DNA of 64,000 nucleotides from Cryptomeria japonica (GCF_030272615.1 NC_081410.1:569305152-569369151), one strand, 5' to 3'. Positions 22,233 to 34,388 are shown, counted from the first letter of the stretch. Made by a program: numbers and translations. Notes: generated by a model from the letters alone, not told the origin.

Positions 22233-22601
22233 TATAGGAGTTGAGAAAATACAACACCACAGGAGCCTGAAGATCTTCTGCAAGCCGAATAACCTGTTAC
22301 AAGGAGAAGCAATGAAGCAAAATCTGAAGAACATACAAAACACAGAGAATATGCTCAAAAAGAGAGAGCTCAATATTCACAAAAATATGTAATGTGATTC
22401 TTACAATGAAAAGAAAGAACTCAACCTTTAATAGGTCAAGAAACCCTAAAAAGGGAAAACCTAGGTTTGCACATAATAATTAATTAAAATAATTAATTAT
22501 ATGCACCTAAAGTTAGCTTAAGTGTAATAGAGATAAAGGGAACTTAAATAATTAAACAAAGAATGTTTAATTAATCAAGTAAATACCCGAATACTCTAAC
22601 A
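22233..22601 (-). repeat. 3' LTR of A2
   Basis: On the plus strand it runs from TATAGGAGTTGAG to ACTCTAACA. Same length as 24602-24970 and apparently the same sequence. Confidence 0.92.
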
Positions 22602-22610
22602 CCCCCCCTT
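22602..22610 (-). promoter_or_regulatory. Polypurine tract of A2
   Basis: Reads AAGGGGGGG on the minus strand, directly before LTR start TGTTAGAG. Confidence 0.85.
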
Positions 22611-23780
22611 AAGCTAGACTTAGGGAGAAGCTAAAACCTAGAACAACTACTGAAAGCATGAAAGATGGGTCCCGACAACAAGGCCTGATCAGGTACCCAA
22701 ATACAATGAAATCTCTATGAACTGGAGAAATAGAGAAAACCACATGGGAACAAAACTCTACTCCAAAAAGAGATGGAAAAAATATCACTGAAGCATGAAG
22801 ACCCTGCAAACTCTGTCGAAGAATAACTGCTGATCTGAAGAACATCCACTGAACTAGAACATGACCAGGTAGAGAAGACTGTAATCTGTATGAGTGCCCT
22901 CAAATGACACTACTCGAATCAGGAGGCAAACAAGGCAAAACAACTGAAATCGAAGATACAGATGGCATGAGAAACCAAAGCCTGAAGAGCTGATCAATCG
23001 AACCACGGAAGCATTAGAACCAACAGGATAAACCTCCCCATAATGCGGAAGTGGGAGAGGGACAGGAACACTGAAAAAGACAGCCAAAAACAACTGCATG
23101 ACGAAGAACCAAGAACATCAAAGGTGCTGAGACACATCATCATGAGGCGAATGTCATGGAAGGAACACTCACTTGACAAAGGAAGATGGCAAACAAAGGC
23201 AAACATCAACCCCCTCATGGCACTTGATCAACAATGCATGTAGAACAAGACACAAGATATGCAAGATTCCAAGTAAACAATGCATGATGGCACTTTATCT
23301 CAGTGCGTTTGCATATATACAATGCTACAATGATAAGAATACTGGAAAAATAGAAACGAGAATCAAAACAAAGACACCCTACTCAGAAAAGAGATCCCAG
23401 GACCTGAAACAACCATGATATCCACCAGAGTGCTGAAAAGCAAAAAACTGAATAAAATATGCATGGAGCAGAATCTGGAAAAAAAACCATATTTCTGGAA
23501 AGTACACAGAACACGCTTTCTGAAAATATAAAGTTTTCGAAAAACGGAGGTCGGATGCTCATTCTACGTCTCCCGGAGTGCAAAAAAGAGACCTCACTTT
23601 GACTGTAAAAAAACATAGTCAAACAGAAAAATTGGAATAAATTACCAACACCATGAGGTCGGCTTCGGAACCAGCTTTCCGACGCCTATCTGTTCACCAA
23701 AATTCGACTCCGTATGTCCAAGATAGGGCCAAAAAACCAAACACCCCCTAAAAGGCCCAAAAAAGGGGTCTGGTGGCCTA
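22611..23780 (-). other. Internal 3' half of A2, no convincing gene
   Basis: Frames here are short (at most about 80 codons) and match no retroelement protein. The 3' end (22602-22706) is close to the 3' untranslated block of A1: on the minus strand it reads GGGTACCTGATCAGGCCT and GTTGTCGGGACCCATCTT. Confidence 0.55.
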
Positions 23781-24182
23781 TTGGTGGTCCGGTGGCCAGG
23801 GAGCAGAGATCCGGTGGCGCATCGGTGGCGGCCGGAAAAAAACTGCGGCCGGGGAGCGGACGGAGCCGGGCTGCCGGCAGTGCTGGTAGGCGGCGGCCGG
23901 AAGGTGAGCGGCGCCCGGGTTGTGACTGGCCAGCGGCGGCAGCGCAGGGAGGCGGAGACGGCGGACCTGGCTGGCGGGGAGCCGGAGCGGCGATATGTGG
24001 TGGCCGGCGGGGGCAGTTCGCTGGCGGCGGGAGACTCGCCGGCGGAGGAAGATCGTGGGCGGCGGGAGCCAGAGGAACAGCGGCGGCGTCCGGAAAAGGA
24101 CGGAGGGGCCGCCGGTGGGGGTCGCAGGGGCTGGACTGACAGGTCTGACAAGCCTGTCAGTCCGGTACCCTGCGGTACCCAC
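23781..24182 (-). other. GC-rich block in A2 with a perfect hairpin
   Basis: Strongly GC-rich with many CGGCGG/GGCCGG words, in contrast to all surrounding DNA. It opens long overlapping frames on both strands rich in Ala, Pro, Arg and Ser, which is what composition alone would give. An 11-bp hairpin (GGACTGACAGG, 9-nt loop, CCTGTCAGTCC) lies at 24133-24163, followed by GGTACC twice. It lies in the 5' half of the element as transcribed. It may be a leader or captured host DNA. Confidence 0.6.
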
Positions 24183-24589
24183 AAACCCCAAAAAAACTTT
24201 TCCAAAAAATTTTTTTTTCTTAAAAAGAAACAAATCTCCCCTTTTTTTTTTTTCACCTTTTTTTTTTTTCAAAAGAAAATTTCGGCCTGCATGCCGTAAA
24301 AAGGCAAATTTTTATTTTTTTTAAAAAATTTCTCGATCTGCGTGCCAGGGCCGTACGGCCTAGATCTGAGAAAAAAATTGCTCCCAGAGGCTCAGGAACC
24401 AAAATAGGTCAAATTTTATATGATCATAGGGGTTTTCGGGCCTTCTGAGCACGATGGTAAGGTCCGTTTAGGCCCAAAGTGCTCAGAAAAAAAGCTCAAA
24501 CCCTAGGTATACAAAAAAAATTCCTGAAACCCCAGATCTGCTTCCAAAGCCAAAAATCTCAAAACAAGAACAGGTAGCTGCAGATCTAC

Positions 24590-24601
24590 GCTCTGATACC
24601 A
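24590..24601 (-). promoter_or_regulatory. Primer-binding site of A2 (tRNA-iMet type)
   Basis: Reads TGGTATCAGAGC on the minus strand, directly next to the 5' LTR. Confidence 0.9.
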
Positions 24602-24970
24602 TATAGGAGTTGAGAAAATACAACACCACAGGAGCCTGAAGATCTTCTGCAAGCCGAATAACCTGTTACAAGGAGAAGCAATGAAGCAAAATCTGAAGAA
24701 CATACAAAACACAGAGAATATGCTCAAAAAGAGAGAGCTCAATATTCACAAAAATATGTAATGTGATTCTTACAATGAAAAGAAAGAACTCAACCTTTAA
24801 TAGGTCAAGAAACCCTAAAAAGGGAAAACCTAGGTTTGCACATAATAATTAATTAAAATAATTAATTATATGCACCTAAAGTTAGCTTAAGTGTAATAGA
24901 GATAAAGGGAACTTAAATAATTAAACAAAGAATGTTTAATTAATCAAGTAAATACCCGAATACTCTAACA
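24602..24970 (-). repeat. 5' LTR of A2
   Basis: Partner of 22233-22601, followed on the plus strand by the duplicated CTCAA. Confidence 0.92.
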
Positions 24971-25512
24971 CTCAACACATCCTTACTCAAGAAAATGAAT
25001 GAGTTCCGGACACAACTACTGAAATAGCAGAAGGATATCAGTGTTGCTATGGATGAGGGCAAATTACTGTTGAGTAAAATCTGCCAACCCATCTATTTTG
25101 TGATGATGTGCTTAAATAGAAAGATAAACTCCAATCAGACTTCCAAGCATATATCAACACCTTCAAAATGCCCTATGATCTCTTCACTATAGATGGGCAA
25201 ACAGTTCATCACTTTCAGCTTTAGACAACCAAGATGGACTAAGAGATTAGCAACCGGACTAGAGATTTGCGGGAGCTTCAACTTCTCTTATTGCCAAGAC
25301 TACATATTCTTCAAAAAAAAATTCTCAACCTGGAAGCTATCATGGTAACTCAAGAGATCAGTACCATTGATGCAATGGAAGAACTGGCATTCAAGATGAA
25401 GACTGAAAGTGAGGTTGCTACCTCATTACTCGAGTCATGGACATTGGCTATGAAAACTTTTATACAAGATTTTAAATCTGTTTTTGATAAATTTCATTCT
25501 TTATTGTCATGA
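24971..25512 (+). pseudogene. ORF B, C-terminal part after the A2 insertion
   Basis: The coiled-coil frame resumes across the duplicated CTCAA (LLKKMNEFRTQLLK, then TAG). It shifts frame before 25267, where an 82-codon open stretch (ILQKKILNLEAIMVTQEIST...) runs to the TGA at 25510. Helical, without recognised motifs. It completes a protein of roughly 1,060 codons with the A2 insertion removed. Confidence 0.55.
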
Positions 25513-25768
25513 ACATTTACTCTTTTTTTGTATAAGGAAACATGGGTTATTTTGCATTACTTTGTCATTTTTGGCAAAGGGGGAGTAGTGTACTTAAAAT
25601 TTTGGTGAATGTTACCATTTCATGCATGCACTTGTAATTTTTGCAAAAGAAGTAGTGTATATGCTTAGGGGGAGTAATTTTGATTGTAGCATCATTTTGT
25701 TATTTTTGTAAAAACACTTAGATGTCAAAACTTTCCTAAGTGTTTCCATCAATGCCAAAGGGGGAGAT
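25513..25768 (+). other. 3' untranslated region and purine tract of element A
   Basis: Contains several GGGGGAG words; the last, AAAGGGGGAGA at 25757-25767, is the polypurine tract next to LTR start TGTTGGCATTTTG. Confidence 0.75.
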
Positions 25769-26962
25769 TGTTGGCATTTTGATGATGTTTTGATTGTCAT
25801 AGATGGACACACACTTTCTTGATGCATGAGTTATGACTCAACCAGTAATTGTTCCAACTAGTATTGTGTATTATTGAAAGTATAGTCTTTAGACTATCGG
25901 TATTTTGCAAAAGATGTTTACCGGTCACAGATTGACTAAAGAGCTCAAGCGATATGGAGACCCCAACCGGTTCTAGGATCACAAGAGGTACAAAGGACCC
26001 AAGTGGTAGTTAACTTTCGATTGGAACACTATGATCTACCAATCTTCATTTGTGTCAAACCGATAATCGGTATATTGTATTAATCGGTATTACTCTATGA
26101 TGAGTCACCAACCGGTATTTCTGTAATGTGTGATGAGTTATCATCCACCAAAACTTTGGCGGTGATTTCATGCCATGTTACTAAATGTGTCTAGATGCAC
26201 TAAAACTAGGAACTTCTAGTCTAATTCTATTGGACCGACATGAAATCAATTTCCTTTATAAGGACATCATGTCTAGGGTTTGTAAGATAGAGATATGTGA
26301 GAGATGTGTGATTGAAAAGGCTATGTGCGATCATTGTAGAGAAGATTAGGTTTGTGTGAAGAGTTAGAGTGTGGAGATATTGAAGACTTAAGTAATGCTG
26401 AAATGCATTAACAATGAATTGTCAAGGATCTAATTAAGCAGACTGTGCTATTAGCTAGATCACTCACTTGTTGATCACTCACATCTTTGACAAGTCTGAA
26501 ACCCTTAACCAGGCAGGCCCAACAAAGCCTTTTTAAATCCTATAACAAGGTGGTTCACAACTGTGGATCTAAAGTTCTCTAACAAGGTAGTCTTTAACAG
26601 GACTTATCTCCTAACACAGATCTAGATTCCTAACAGGATCTGTTCTGGTGAAGAACATTGTATGACCTTAACTAGTCTGACCTTAACCGGTCTGACCTTA
26701 ACCGGTCTGGTTTCTATTTTGCAGATAGTTACTTGTGAGTTTCTTCTCACCGTGGTTTTTCCCATTTGGGTTTCCATGTCAAACATCTTGTCTTATGGTG
26801 ATTGTGCTCTTGTGGGTGAATGCTTTGTTTTCTATTTGGTTTGTATTCATCTTAACGGGTTTATTAGTGAATTTGTTGTACCGGTTATTTTCTAAACTGT
26901 TTAAAAGTTTGCTTACAGTATTTTTTGGTATACTAATTCATCCCCCCTCTTAGTATTCATCA
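25769..26962 (+). repeat. 3' LTR of element A
   Basis: Begins TGTTGGCATTTTGATGATG and is called to end near TTCATCA at 26962. It has a TATAAGG promoter-like site near 26255, a 15-bp triplication (26664-26708) and the box TTTTTCCCATTTGGGTTTCC (26756-26775). The 5' LTR would lie before the window. The right end is uncertain by tens of bases because no partner is present. Confidence 0.7.
26664..26708 (+). repeat. 15-bp tandem repeat, three copies
   Basis: Units GACCTTAACTAGTCT, GACCTTAACCGGTCT and GACCTTAACCGGTCT inside the LTR of element A. Confidence 0.85.
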
Positions 26963-27549
26963 CCTGCAATTATAGGAAGGCACATTGCCTAGAGCATACT
27001 ACTCATCACTAAAGAGCCTCACTGACTACAGGCTTTTTGCCAAAGTAAATTACTGAAAATGAACTCAAGAATGCATTCGCTATGCCAAATAGAGTTCTGG
27101 TTCTGGTTCTACTCTGTACTAGTTCATAAACCCTTAACTACTACCAGTATCACTTCTCCTGCAAGAATGATTTCCAAGATATCTATAGATTATTGCATGA
27201 TATAACATTCACATACAAAATGATCTTCTTACATATATTTTGGATCAGATAGTTTTGCTATATTCTCCTACATCCAAACATTTCATATGTCTTTCTATCT
27301 TACTAAAATAACCTGGCAGACTTACCTATATACCTAATACAAATGATATGCCTTATGTCAGCTTACAATAGTAATTACAAAATAATTTAAGTAAATCCTC
27401 CTTGATGTCTTCTTTCAAAGAAGTATTGATGTCATTGCTGGTGTCGGTGCCGGTGTAGCCCTGAATGCTCCAAAGTTGGTATCTACCGGTATATGCCTCC
27501 AAGTGTGAGTTTATGACTTCCATTATATTTTGTTGCAATCAATGACAAC
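26963..27549. other. Unassigned spacer
   Basis: No gene or clear repeat boundary. The right part (about 27440-27549) is rich in CCGGT and, on the minus strand, has LTR-like wording, so it may be a fragment of another element. Confidence 0.4.
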
Positions 27550-29380
27550 AAAATGAATCCAATGAGTGTCAATTTCAAACATATGAAAGCAATGGGATAT
27601 AATCCAGACCTTGCAGATATGATTCAGATGATCAAAATGATAGTGCAAACAATGGGAAGCAACCTCAAACCTAGAATCAAGTTCAAATAATTCGGATGAA
27701 TCGAGTACCTCCAGGAGAATAAACTAGTACAAATGCTAAAGGAACAACACAAGTGAAATTAAAGAAAACCCTAAGAAATAAAGGTGTTCAAAAAAGAAGA
27801 AGAATTATTGAAGATCAAGTTGAGTATTGTTTGATTTCAAATATTGAACCTAAGGATGTAAATGAAGCATGTAAAGATGAACATTGGATAAAAGAAATGG
27901 AAGAAGAATTGATGCAAATTGAAAAGAATAATACATGGGATATTGTTCCCAGACCTAAGGACAAAAAAATAATCGGAACTAAATGGGTCTTCTAGAACAA
28001 ATTAAATGAGCAAGGTGAAGTTTCTAGAAACAAAGAAAGACTTGTTTGTAAAGGATATTCCCAACTGGAAGGAATTGATTTTGAAGAAACTTTTTCTCTT
28101 GTGGTAAGAATTAAAGTTGTAAGATTGTTTCTTGCTTTTGTTGCTTACAAAGATTTCAAATTCTATCAAATGGATGTCAATTCAACATTCTTTAATGGTG
28201 AATTAGAAAAAGAGGTGTACATTGAGCAATCGGATGGATTTTAATTGACTAATCAAGGGCATGTGGTTTTTCGATTGAAGAAAGATTCATATGGACTAAA
28301 GCAAGCCCCAAGAGCATGGTATGCTCGATTGGGATAACCATTTGTTGAAGCTTGGATTTAACAAAGGTACTACTGATAGTAATCTATACTTGAAGATTGA
28401 TCATGATAACATTCTGATTGTTGGAATTTTTTTTTATGACATTATCTTTGGAGGGAATGATAATTTTTGAAAAAAAAATTCTAATGAAATACAAAATGAT
28501 TTTGAAATGTCTATGATTAGAGAGATGAAATTCTTTTTGGGATTGAAAATCACATAGTCACAAAAATGGATCTTTATATCTTAGTCCAAGTATGTAAAAG
28601 AGTTTTTGAAGATGTTTGGTTTGGAAGATTCAAAGTTGGTTGGTACTCCTATGGTGATTGGATGTAAGTTGACTAAAGATGATGATTCCCCTAAAGTAAA
28701 TTAGATTAGATACAGATCTATGATTGGTAGATTGCTCTATTTGACTCAGATTGGACCTGATATCATGAATGCAGTTTATCGTGTTTCTAGATTTCAAGCT
28801 AACTAAGGAATCTCATGTCATAGCTGTCAAAAGAATTTTCAAATATTTAAAAGGAACAAATTGATTTTGTTCTATGGTATTATAAAGATGATGATTTTAC
28901 TTTGAGTGATTTAACTAATGTTGATTGGGTAAGAGATGTGGATGACTAGATGATTACTGGTGGTGGTACATTTTCCTTGGGAAAAAGATTGGTTTCATGG
29001 TTGAGAAAAAAATATTATTCTATTTCTATCTACTACAAAGGTAGAATATATTGTTGCTACAAACAATTGTACTCATATGGTATGGTTGAAGTAGATGTTG
29101 AAAGATATCAAAGTAGTGTATGATGAGCCTATTTCTATCTACTATGACAATTCAAGTGCAACTAACATTTCTAAGAATCTGGTGTTGCATTCAAAGACTA
29201 AACATATATCCATGAACTTTTACTTTTTGAGAGATAAGGTAAATGAGAAGGAAGTCAGATTGGAGTATGTGCCTACTAAGGAATAGATTGCAAAAAACTT
29301 CACGAAGCCTTTTCCTAAGGATACTTTTGAGTATCTCAAAGGAAAGTTAGGGGTCATTTCCCCTCCTAATCAAAATTGAA
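27550..29380 (+). pseudogene. Copia RT and RNase H remnant
   Basis: Shows the Copia RT opening (WIKEMEEELMQIEKNNTWDIV, KIIGTKWVF), then YQMDVNSTFFNGELEKEVYI, YGLKQAPRAWYARL and an active-site region reading GIFFYDIIFGG, where the usual VDD has become FYD. RNase H ends with YDNSSATNISKN, HSKTKHISMNFYFLRD and FTKPFPKDTFEYL. Many stops and several frame changes (for example near 28334) make it a dead copy, more decayed than the Copia at 48897. Gag, protease and integrase are not seen upstream. Confidence 0.85.
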
Positions 29381-29697
29381 ATGCATTAGTATGCATCAGT
29401 CTTGTGCATTTCATAGTCACATCTTGTAATCTGGATTGATGATTGGTGGCTACTACTCAGGGGGAGTAGTCGGTTTTGTGAGTCGGATGTTCATATTTGG
29501 GTTGAGAGAGTTAGTTTTGTGGTTCGATTGCAAATATGTTCCTTTGTCATTGATGTCAAAGGAGAAGAGAGTCATGTGAAAAACTATGCGAAGATGTAGT
29601 GTGTAAGGTCTAAGGAGGAGTTGTTGATATTTTTCTTTGTTATTGATTGTGTCATCTTTTCACATCATATGTTGCCATAAATACCAAAGGATGAGAT
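29381..29697 (+). other. 3' untranslated region of the Copia remnant
   Basis: Non-coding, with a GGGGGAGTAG word near 29460 and a weak purine tract AAAGGATGAGAT just before the LTR start. Confidence 0.5.
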
Positions 29698-30730
29698 TGT
29701 TGGAAGAATGTTGCAAATATGTGCTTGAGAGATATTTGAGAGATGTGTTGTCATTGTTGTCAACATATTTCTCTGTCTGAGATAGTGTTGCAGTGAAGTT
29801 CAATAAGTTAGTTTGTTAATTAAATGGTTTGTAGAGGGTTGTATTTAGTTGATTTAGTATAATTTTCAGGGGTTTGCATGGATATTTGATTGAGGTATGG
29901 GTATCTATGTTGTGGCTGATTTTTTTAGTTGTTCAGTGGTGACAAAGTGACAATATTTTGATTTGCATTGCTCCGCATTGTAATATATTATTTTGCAGAT
30001 TTGGAGATATGTTTGGGATGTTGGTGTGTGTCCTTAATTCAATTGGTTTGTGGTCTGTAGGTTCGCAAGTGATTTTTCAAGGTTGAAAGTCATTATAGTT
30101 AGTGTTCCTAAGGTTCGGTATGGAGATGTTGATGATTCTAGTAATTTGTGTTTGTGTGGATGTTGCTACGGTAATTCATTATGCTTGTGAATGTTTCTAG
30201 ATCATTTGACTTTTGTGCTCATGGTCTGCATTGATCATTGAGCTCGTAATTGATTTTTGTCTTTGGTACATTGGTGTTCTTCATGTTCTTAGCCCACGAG
30301 ATGCTTGTATCATGTTGTGGATGTTCGAGGCATAATTCTCATAGGTGTAATGTGTTTGTGGTGAAATATTTGGGTTCAAGTTATGTCTTGACTGACATTG
30401 CATGGTCCACATATAATATTGTATTGAGTGTGGTTGTATTTTTGTAATTAGGTGGTATGTGTTGAGCCGACCTTGATGATTTCTCCAAGGTTGATGTCAT
30501 GTATAAATAAATATAATAATTTTGAATTCAAGAATGGTTTGAGGTGTGGATGAGTGTATGTGTACTGAATGTATACATCTTTTAAAGATAGGGAAGAAGT
30601 ATGAAAAATAAATAAATTGTGCTTTAAAGGAACTGAACCATGCATTAATGAGATTTTATTTCTCAGTTCACAATCTATGAATGTGATCTGAGATTGATTG
30701 TATAGGCAGTGAGCCTTCCCTGGGTAGTGA
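29698..30730 (+). repeat. Probable 3' LTR of the Copia remnant
   Basis: Starts TGTTGGAAGAATGTTGC after the purine tract. Contains TATAAATAAATATA near 30501. The end is not defined because no second copy is in the window; the next repeat begins near 30735. Confidence 0.5.
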
Positions 30731-30734
30731 GACC

Positions 30735-33150
30735 TGAAGAAAGAGAAAACCAATTCAAGATTAGATGGTTATTTTAAACCCAAATCAACATAAAATGATA
30801 ATTAAAGTATAAACCAAGCTTCTTATACCTTACAAGAGAGATTTCTCTCTTGTTTCTCCCATTGAGCTATTGGTGAAGCCAAGGATGTGCCCCTCCTTAA
30901 CCTGTTTGAATTAGCTCCTTGATTGGGATATGGATTACTCTCCACACACAACAAGATTGGTTGGATTTGGATTGGATTTGAATGATGATAGATGTGGATT
31001 AGATGAGAGAAGATTTGGGCATTATGATAGCATTATGGATGATTTTGGATTTTGAATTAAAAACATAAGATTAGATGAGAAGTGGAGTATTTGTGAGGAA
31101 AGGAGACTCCAATTTATAGATTGGAAGAGGCCAAAATAGAGGGCCAACATTTATTTTGGGATGAAGGGTTGAGATCGATTTGAGAGGGAGCACATGGATT
31201 CAGAGGACAAGGTGTGGGATTCAAGAGGTATGTCATAAAGACATTTATTGTCTCCACACCTCTTAAGGTTCATTGGGAAGATCTCCCAAGTACATTGAGA
31301 AGAGAAAAAAGAATATAAAATTCCTTGGGGGGAGGGAGGAATTAAAAATTCCAAAAAAGAGGATGTGTGGGAAGACTAAATGGATAAAAGAATTAAAAAT
31401 TATTTCGAAAGAGGATGCATGGGGAGATTCAAAGAATTTGAATTTCTTTGAAAGGATCAAGGTGATTAGGGATGTGCAAATGATTAAGGGGATTGATTAG
31501 GTGGCTTAATGAATAACTAGAGAACAAGTGGGAAAGTTAGGAGGATGTGATATGAGGAGAGATAATGAGTGGAGAAATATGAAATTGGAGAATAATGATA
31601 AGTATGATTAAGGAAGAATTAATAGGCAATCACTTTAGTTAGGTTAATTAATTAAAATTAACTAACTAAGTGGGTTTTAGAAGAAATAATGGTTGAGGTG
31701 ACTTTAGAAGAATGGCGAAATAATTAATTTGTTAATAAGTTAATTATTGGAATATATTTGATTTAATTAACCTTAAGAAGAAGGAAATTAACACAATTAA
31801 ACTGGTTAATTATATTGACAGGATTAAATTAATTAAATATTAATTTAATTAATTTTAGGTGTCTACATTTTGCCCCTCTTTGATATAGCGTCATGGAGTG
31901 ATATTATATAAAAGAAGAATAAAACATAGTGGATGGAAAGAATAAGGACTACTAGCATGATGCCCCAGTCATAGGTGAAATGAGGAAGGATGACGAGGAG
32001 GTAGCAGTATGCCCCCTCAAGAGGACATGCGGGTTCTAAGAACATGGGTGTGCTCTTGAAATGGATAAGAGGACTAGATAATGAAAAGATGAAGATGATG
32101 AAGGGGAGTAAATGAATAAATTGCAGTCTCCAAGATAAATGGATGAAATGGGATGAATGAATGAAATGGAGTGGATGAGATTTATTTTTGTGTAGATGTG
32201 GAGAGAAAAATTAGTTTTGATATTGCAACAGATTATCCACACCATTGATTATAGGAATCAGGATGTTTTGAATATCTGAGGTTTGGACTAGACTCTCAAA
32301 CAATAGGTATCTCTATATACATAGGTTTAGAAACATTGATGATGATGTAAATGTGAGACTGTAGGATCATACAAGAGAAAACATTAAGCATGCAAGACCA
32401 CAAAAATAATGCCCCATTATACACAAACCAAGACTTGTCGAGATATAGGATGATCAGGGCAACCCTAAACAAGTATAGTCCTAGGACACAAGATGAAAAC
32501 ATCAGAGCAAAAAGTTCAATAATGACATCTCTTGCTAGCAGTAGGACATGGATTTAGTTAGGCTGTTGGAAATGGGAAGGATACATCCCAATGGGAAGGA
32601 AGACAAATTTGGATGAACTGTCAGATAAGGGAAGGATGCATCCCAATGGGTAGGGTATAGATAGATTGATACAAGCAAGACACAAGATGATGTGTGGGAT
32701 ATCTAGGTGAGAGGATTTCCACTTGGATTTGATTAATGCATCATGGATGGGTGTTTTCATTACGTGTGTCTCAATATAAGCTTTTGTTGATGGTCAAAGC
32801 TATGTATGATGGGGGTCATAAATAGATTGGATAATATGGGAGGGGGATAAATGATTGAATAGGATTTGATGGGATGGGGAATATGATATGATATGAAGGG
32901 ATTGTTTTGTGGATATAGGATAAATGGAGGGGACCAATGACAAGTGAGAACCAAGGCTTGGTAAGAGGATGGATGTAAGGGAAAATTACTTGGATAGGGG
33001 GTGAAGGGATTAAGGAGATGGATGGTGATAGGATATGGAGGATGAAAGGATGGAGGATAGGTGGAATGGGGAACCAAGAACTATATTGCAAAGGAGGAAA
33101 ATTCCCCACTAAATGTAGTGAAATTAAGGATAGATGGATGGTGGATAAAG
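30735..33150 (+). repeat. Unclassified 2.4-kb direct repeat D, copy 1
   Basis: Homologous along its whole length to 36538-38983 with many substitutions and small indels. It includes a stretch ending TTTTAGGTGTCTACA (about 31853-31867) followed by TTTGCCCCTCTTTGAT. This resembles the junction of an LTR end with a leader, but the similarity continues about 1.3 kb beyond it. Frames here are short. Probably part of an old Gypsy-type element or a very long LTR; not resolved. Confidence 0.65.
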
Positions 33151-33989
33151 ATGTGTGAGATTGAAGGATAATGTGTGGCAGATATGAAAGGAGGAGGAAC
33201 TAATGATTGCATTTTCCAAAAGCATTTGTGGATATTAGTTTTCACTTAGCATGGTCAAGATGAAAGATAGGAATGGATGATGCATTTGGATAAGATGAGT
33301 GATATGAGATGGACGATATGGATAGGATAGTCAAGATCAATGATAGGGAAGGAAGATGGACTTAGATAGGATGAGGATAGAGGATAATTGATATAGATAA
33401 TGCATATGGTAGGATAACATGGATGAAGCTTGCCCCCAAGTGTAGAGTACAAGAAGATGGAGGAACTACACATGCCACTTGTTTCAGGCATCTAGTTCTG
33501 TGGATAGTATATATGTTATAATAGAATGAGAAGGATAAGAGATGTGAGATGAATTGGGATTGACTTGGTAAATGGGCTAGGATGGGAGACATTGATAGGT
33601 CAAAGTTGGATAATTATGAGGCATGTATGAGCTAGATGTGGATGGTTGATAGGGTGATCCATGAACTTCAATGAACATTTTCCCATACCAAGATTTGAAG
33701 TTTGGATGTGGATTTTGGGTAGCCATGTAACCTCAAAATGCTTAGAATGGGGGGATAAGTTGGGGATTGGATAGACTTGATCGAAAAAAAGTAATGAGAT
33801 GATGTTAGATGAATATGAGGACTAGGACTTAGAAACTTTAGATTGGATTGATTTGATCTGATTTGATTTGATTGGATCAGGTTGAATTTGATTAGATTGG
33901 ATTGATCCTTGGGTTAGGACAAGGTTGATTTGGATTAAAATGAAACCTTAGCCCTTGGATTAGAACTTAAGTGAGGCATGAAAGGATCC
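33151..33989. other. Continuation of repeat D copy 1, non-coding
   Basis: GGAT/GATT-rich DNA with words like GATTTGATTTGATTGGATC near 33845. No gene seen. Confidence 0.4.
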
Positions 33990-34388
33990 AAATGATTAAA
34001 ACTTCTTCTACTTAGGGTGGACTTATGTGCCTAAGAAAAATAGGGCAAAAGAATTTAAATGGTTAAGCCTTCTTCTACTTAGGGTGGACTTACATTCCTA
34101 ACCAAAATATGGAAAAAGGATCCAAATGATTAAGCCTTCTTCTACTTCGGGTGGACTTGTGTGCCTAAGGAAAATAGTGCAAAAGGATCCAAATGATTAA
34201 GCCTTCTTCTACTTAGGGTGGACTTGTGTGCTTAAGAAAAATAGGGCAAAAGGGTCTAAATGATTAAGCCTTCTTCTACTTAGGGTGGGCTTGCATGCCT
34301 AAGCAAAATAGGGAAAATGATCCAAATGATTAAACCTTCTTCTACTTAGGATGGACTTGCATGCCTAAGCAAAATAGGGTAAAATAAT
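33990..34388 (+). repeat. 67-bp minisatellite, six copies
   Basis: Six diverged units of about 67 bp, each with CTTCTTCTACTTAGGGTGGA and CCTAAG.AAAATAGGG. The A and G content suggests they lie in untranslated repeat DNA. Confidence 0.85.

Larger units (their letters stand above)
22233..24970 (-). mobile_element. A2: short non-autonomous LTR element inserted in ORF B
   Basis: 2,738 bp, minus orientation. LTRs of exactly 369 bp lie at 24602-24970 (5') and 22233-22601 (3'). The target duplication CTCAA is at 22228-22232 and 24971-24975. The primer-binding site is the reverse complement of 24590-24601 and the purine tract that of 22602-22610. The internal 1.99 kb has no gag, protease, integrase or RT. 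It holds a GC-rich block near 23790-24180. I saw no difference between the LTRs when reading them side by side, so the insertion is very recent. The LTR ends are TG...TA rather than the usual TG...CA. It is best described as a TRIM/LARD-like non-autonomous element related to Copia. Confidence 0.9.

Noticed and set aside
23642-24324. Overlapping Pro/Ala/Arg-rich frames on both strands in A2
   Set aside because: GC-rich DNA opens all frames. No domain or start context supports any of them.
32760-33592. Pro/Ser/Ile/His-rich minus-strand frames
   Set aside because: They come from GGAT/GATG-rich repeat DNA. The same place in repeat copy 2 does not keep them in frame.
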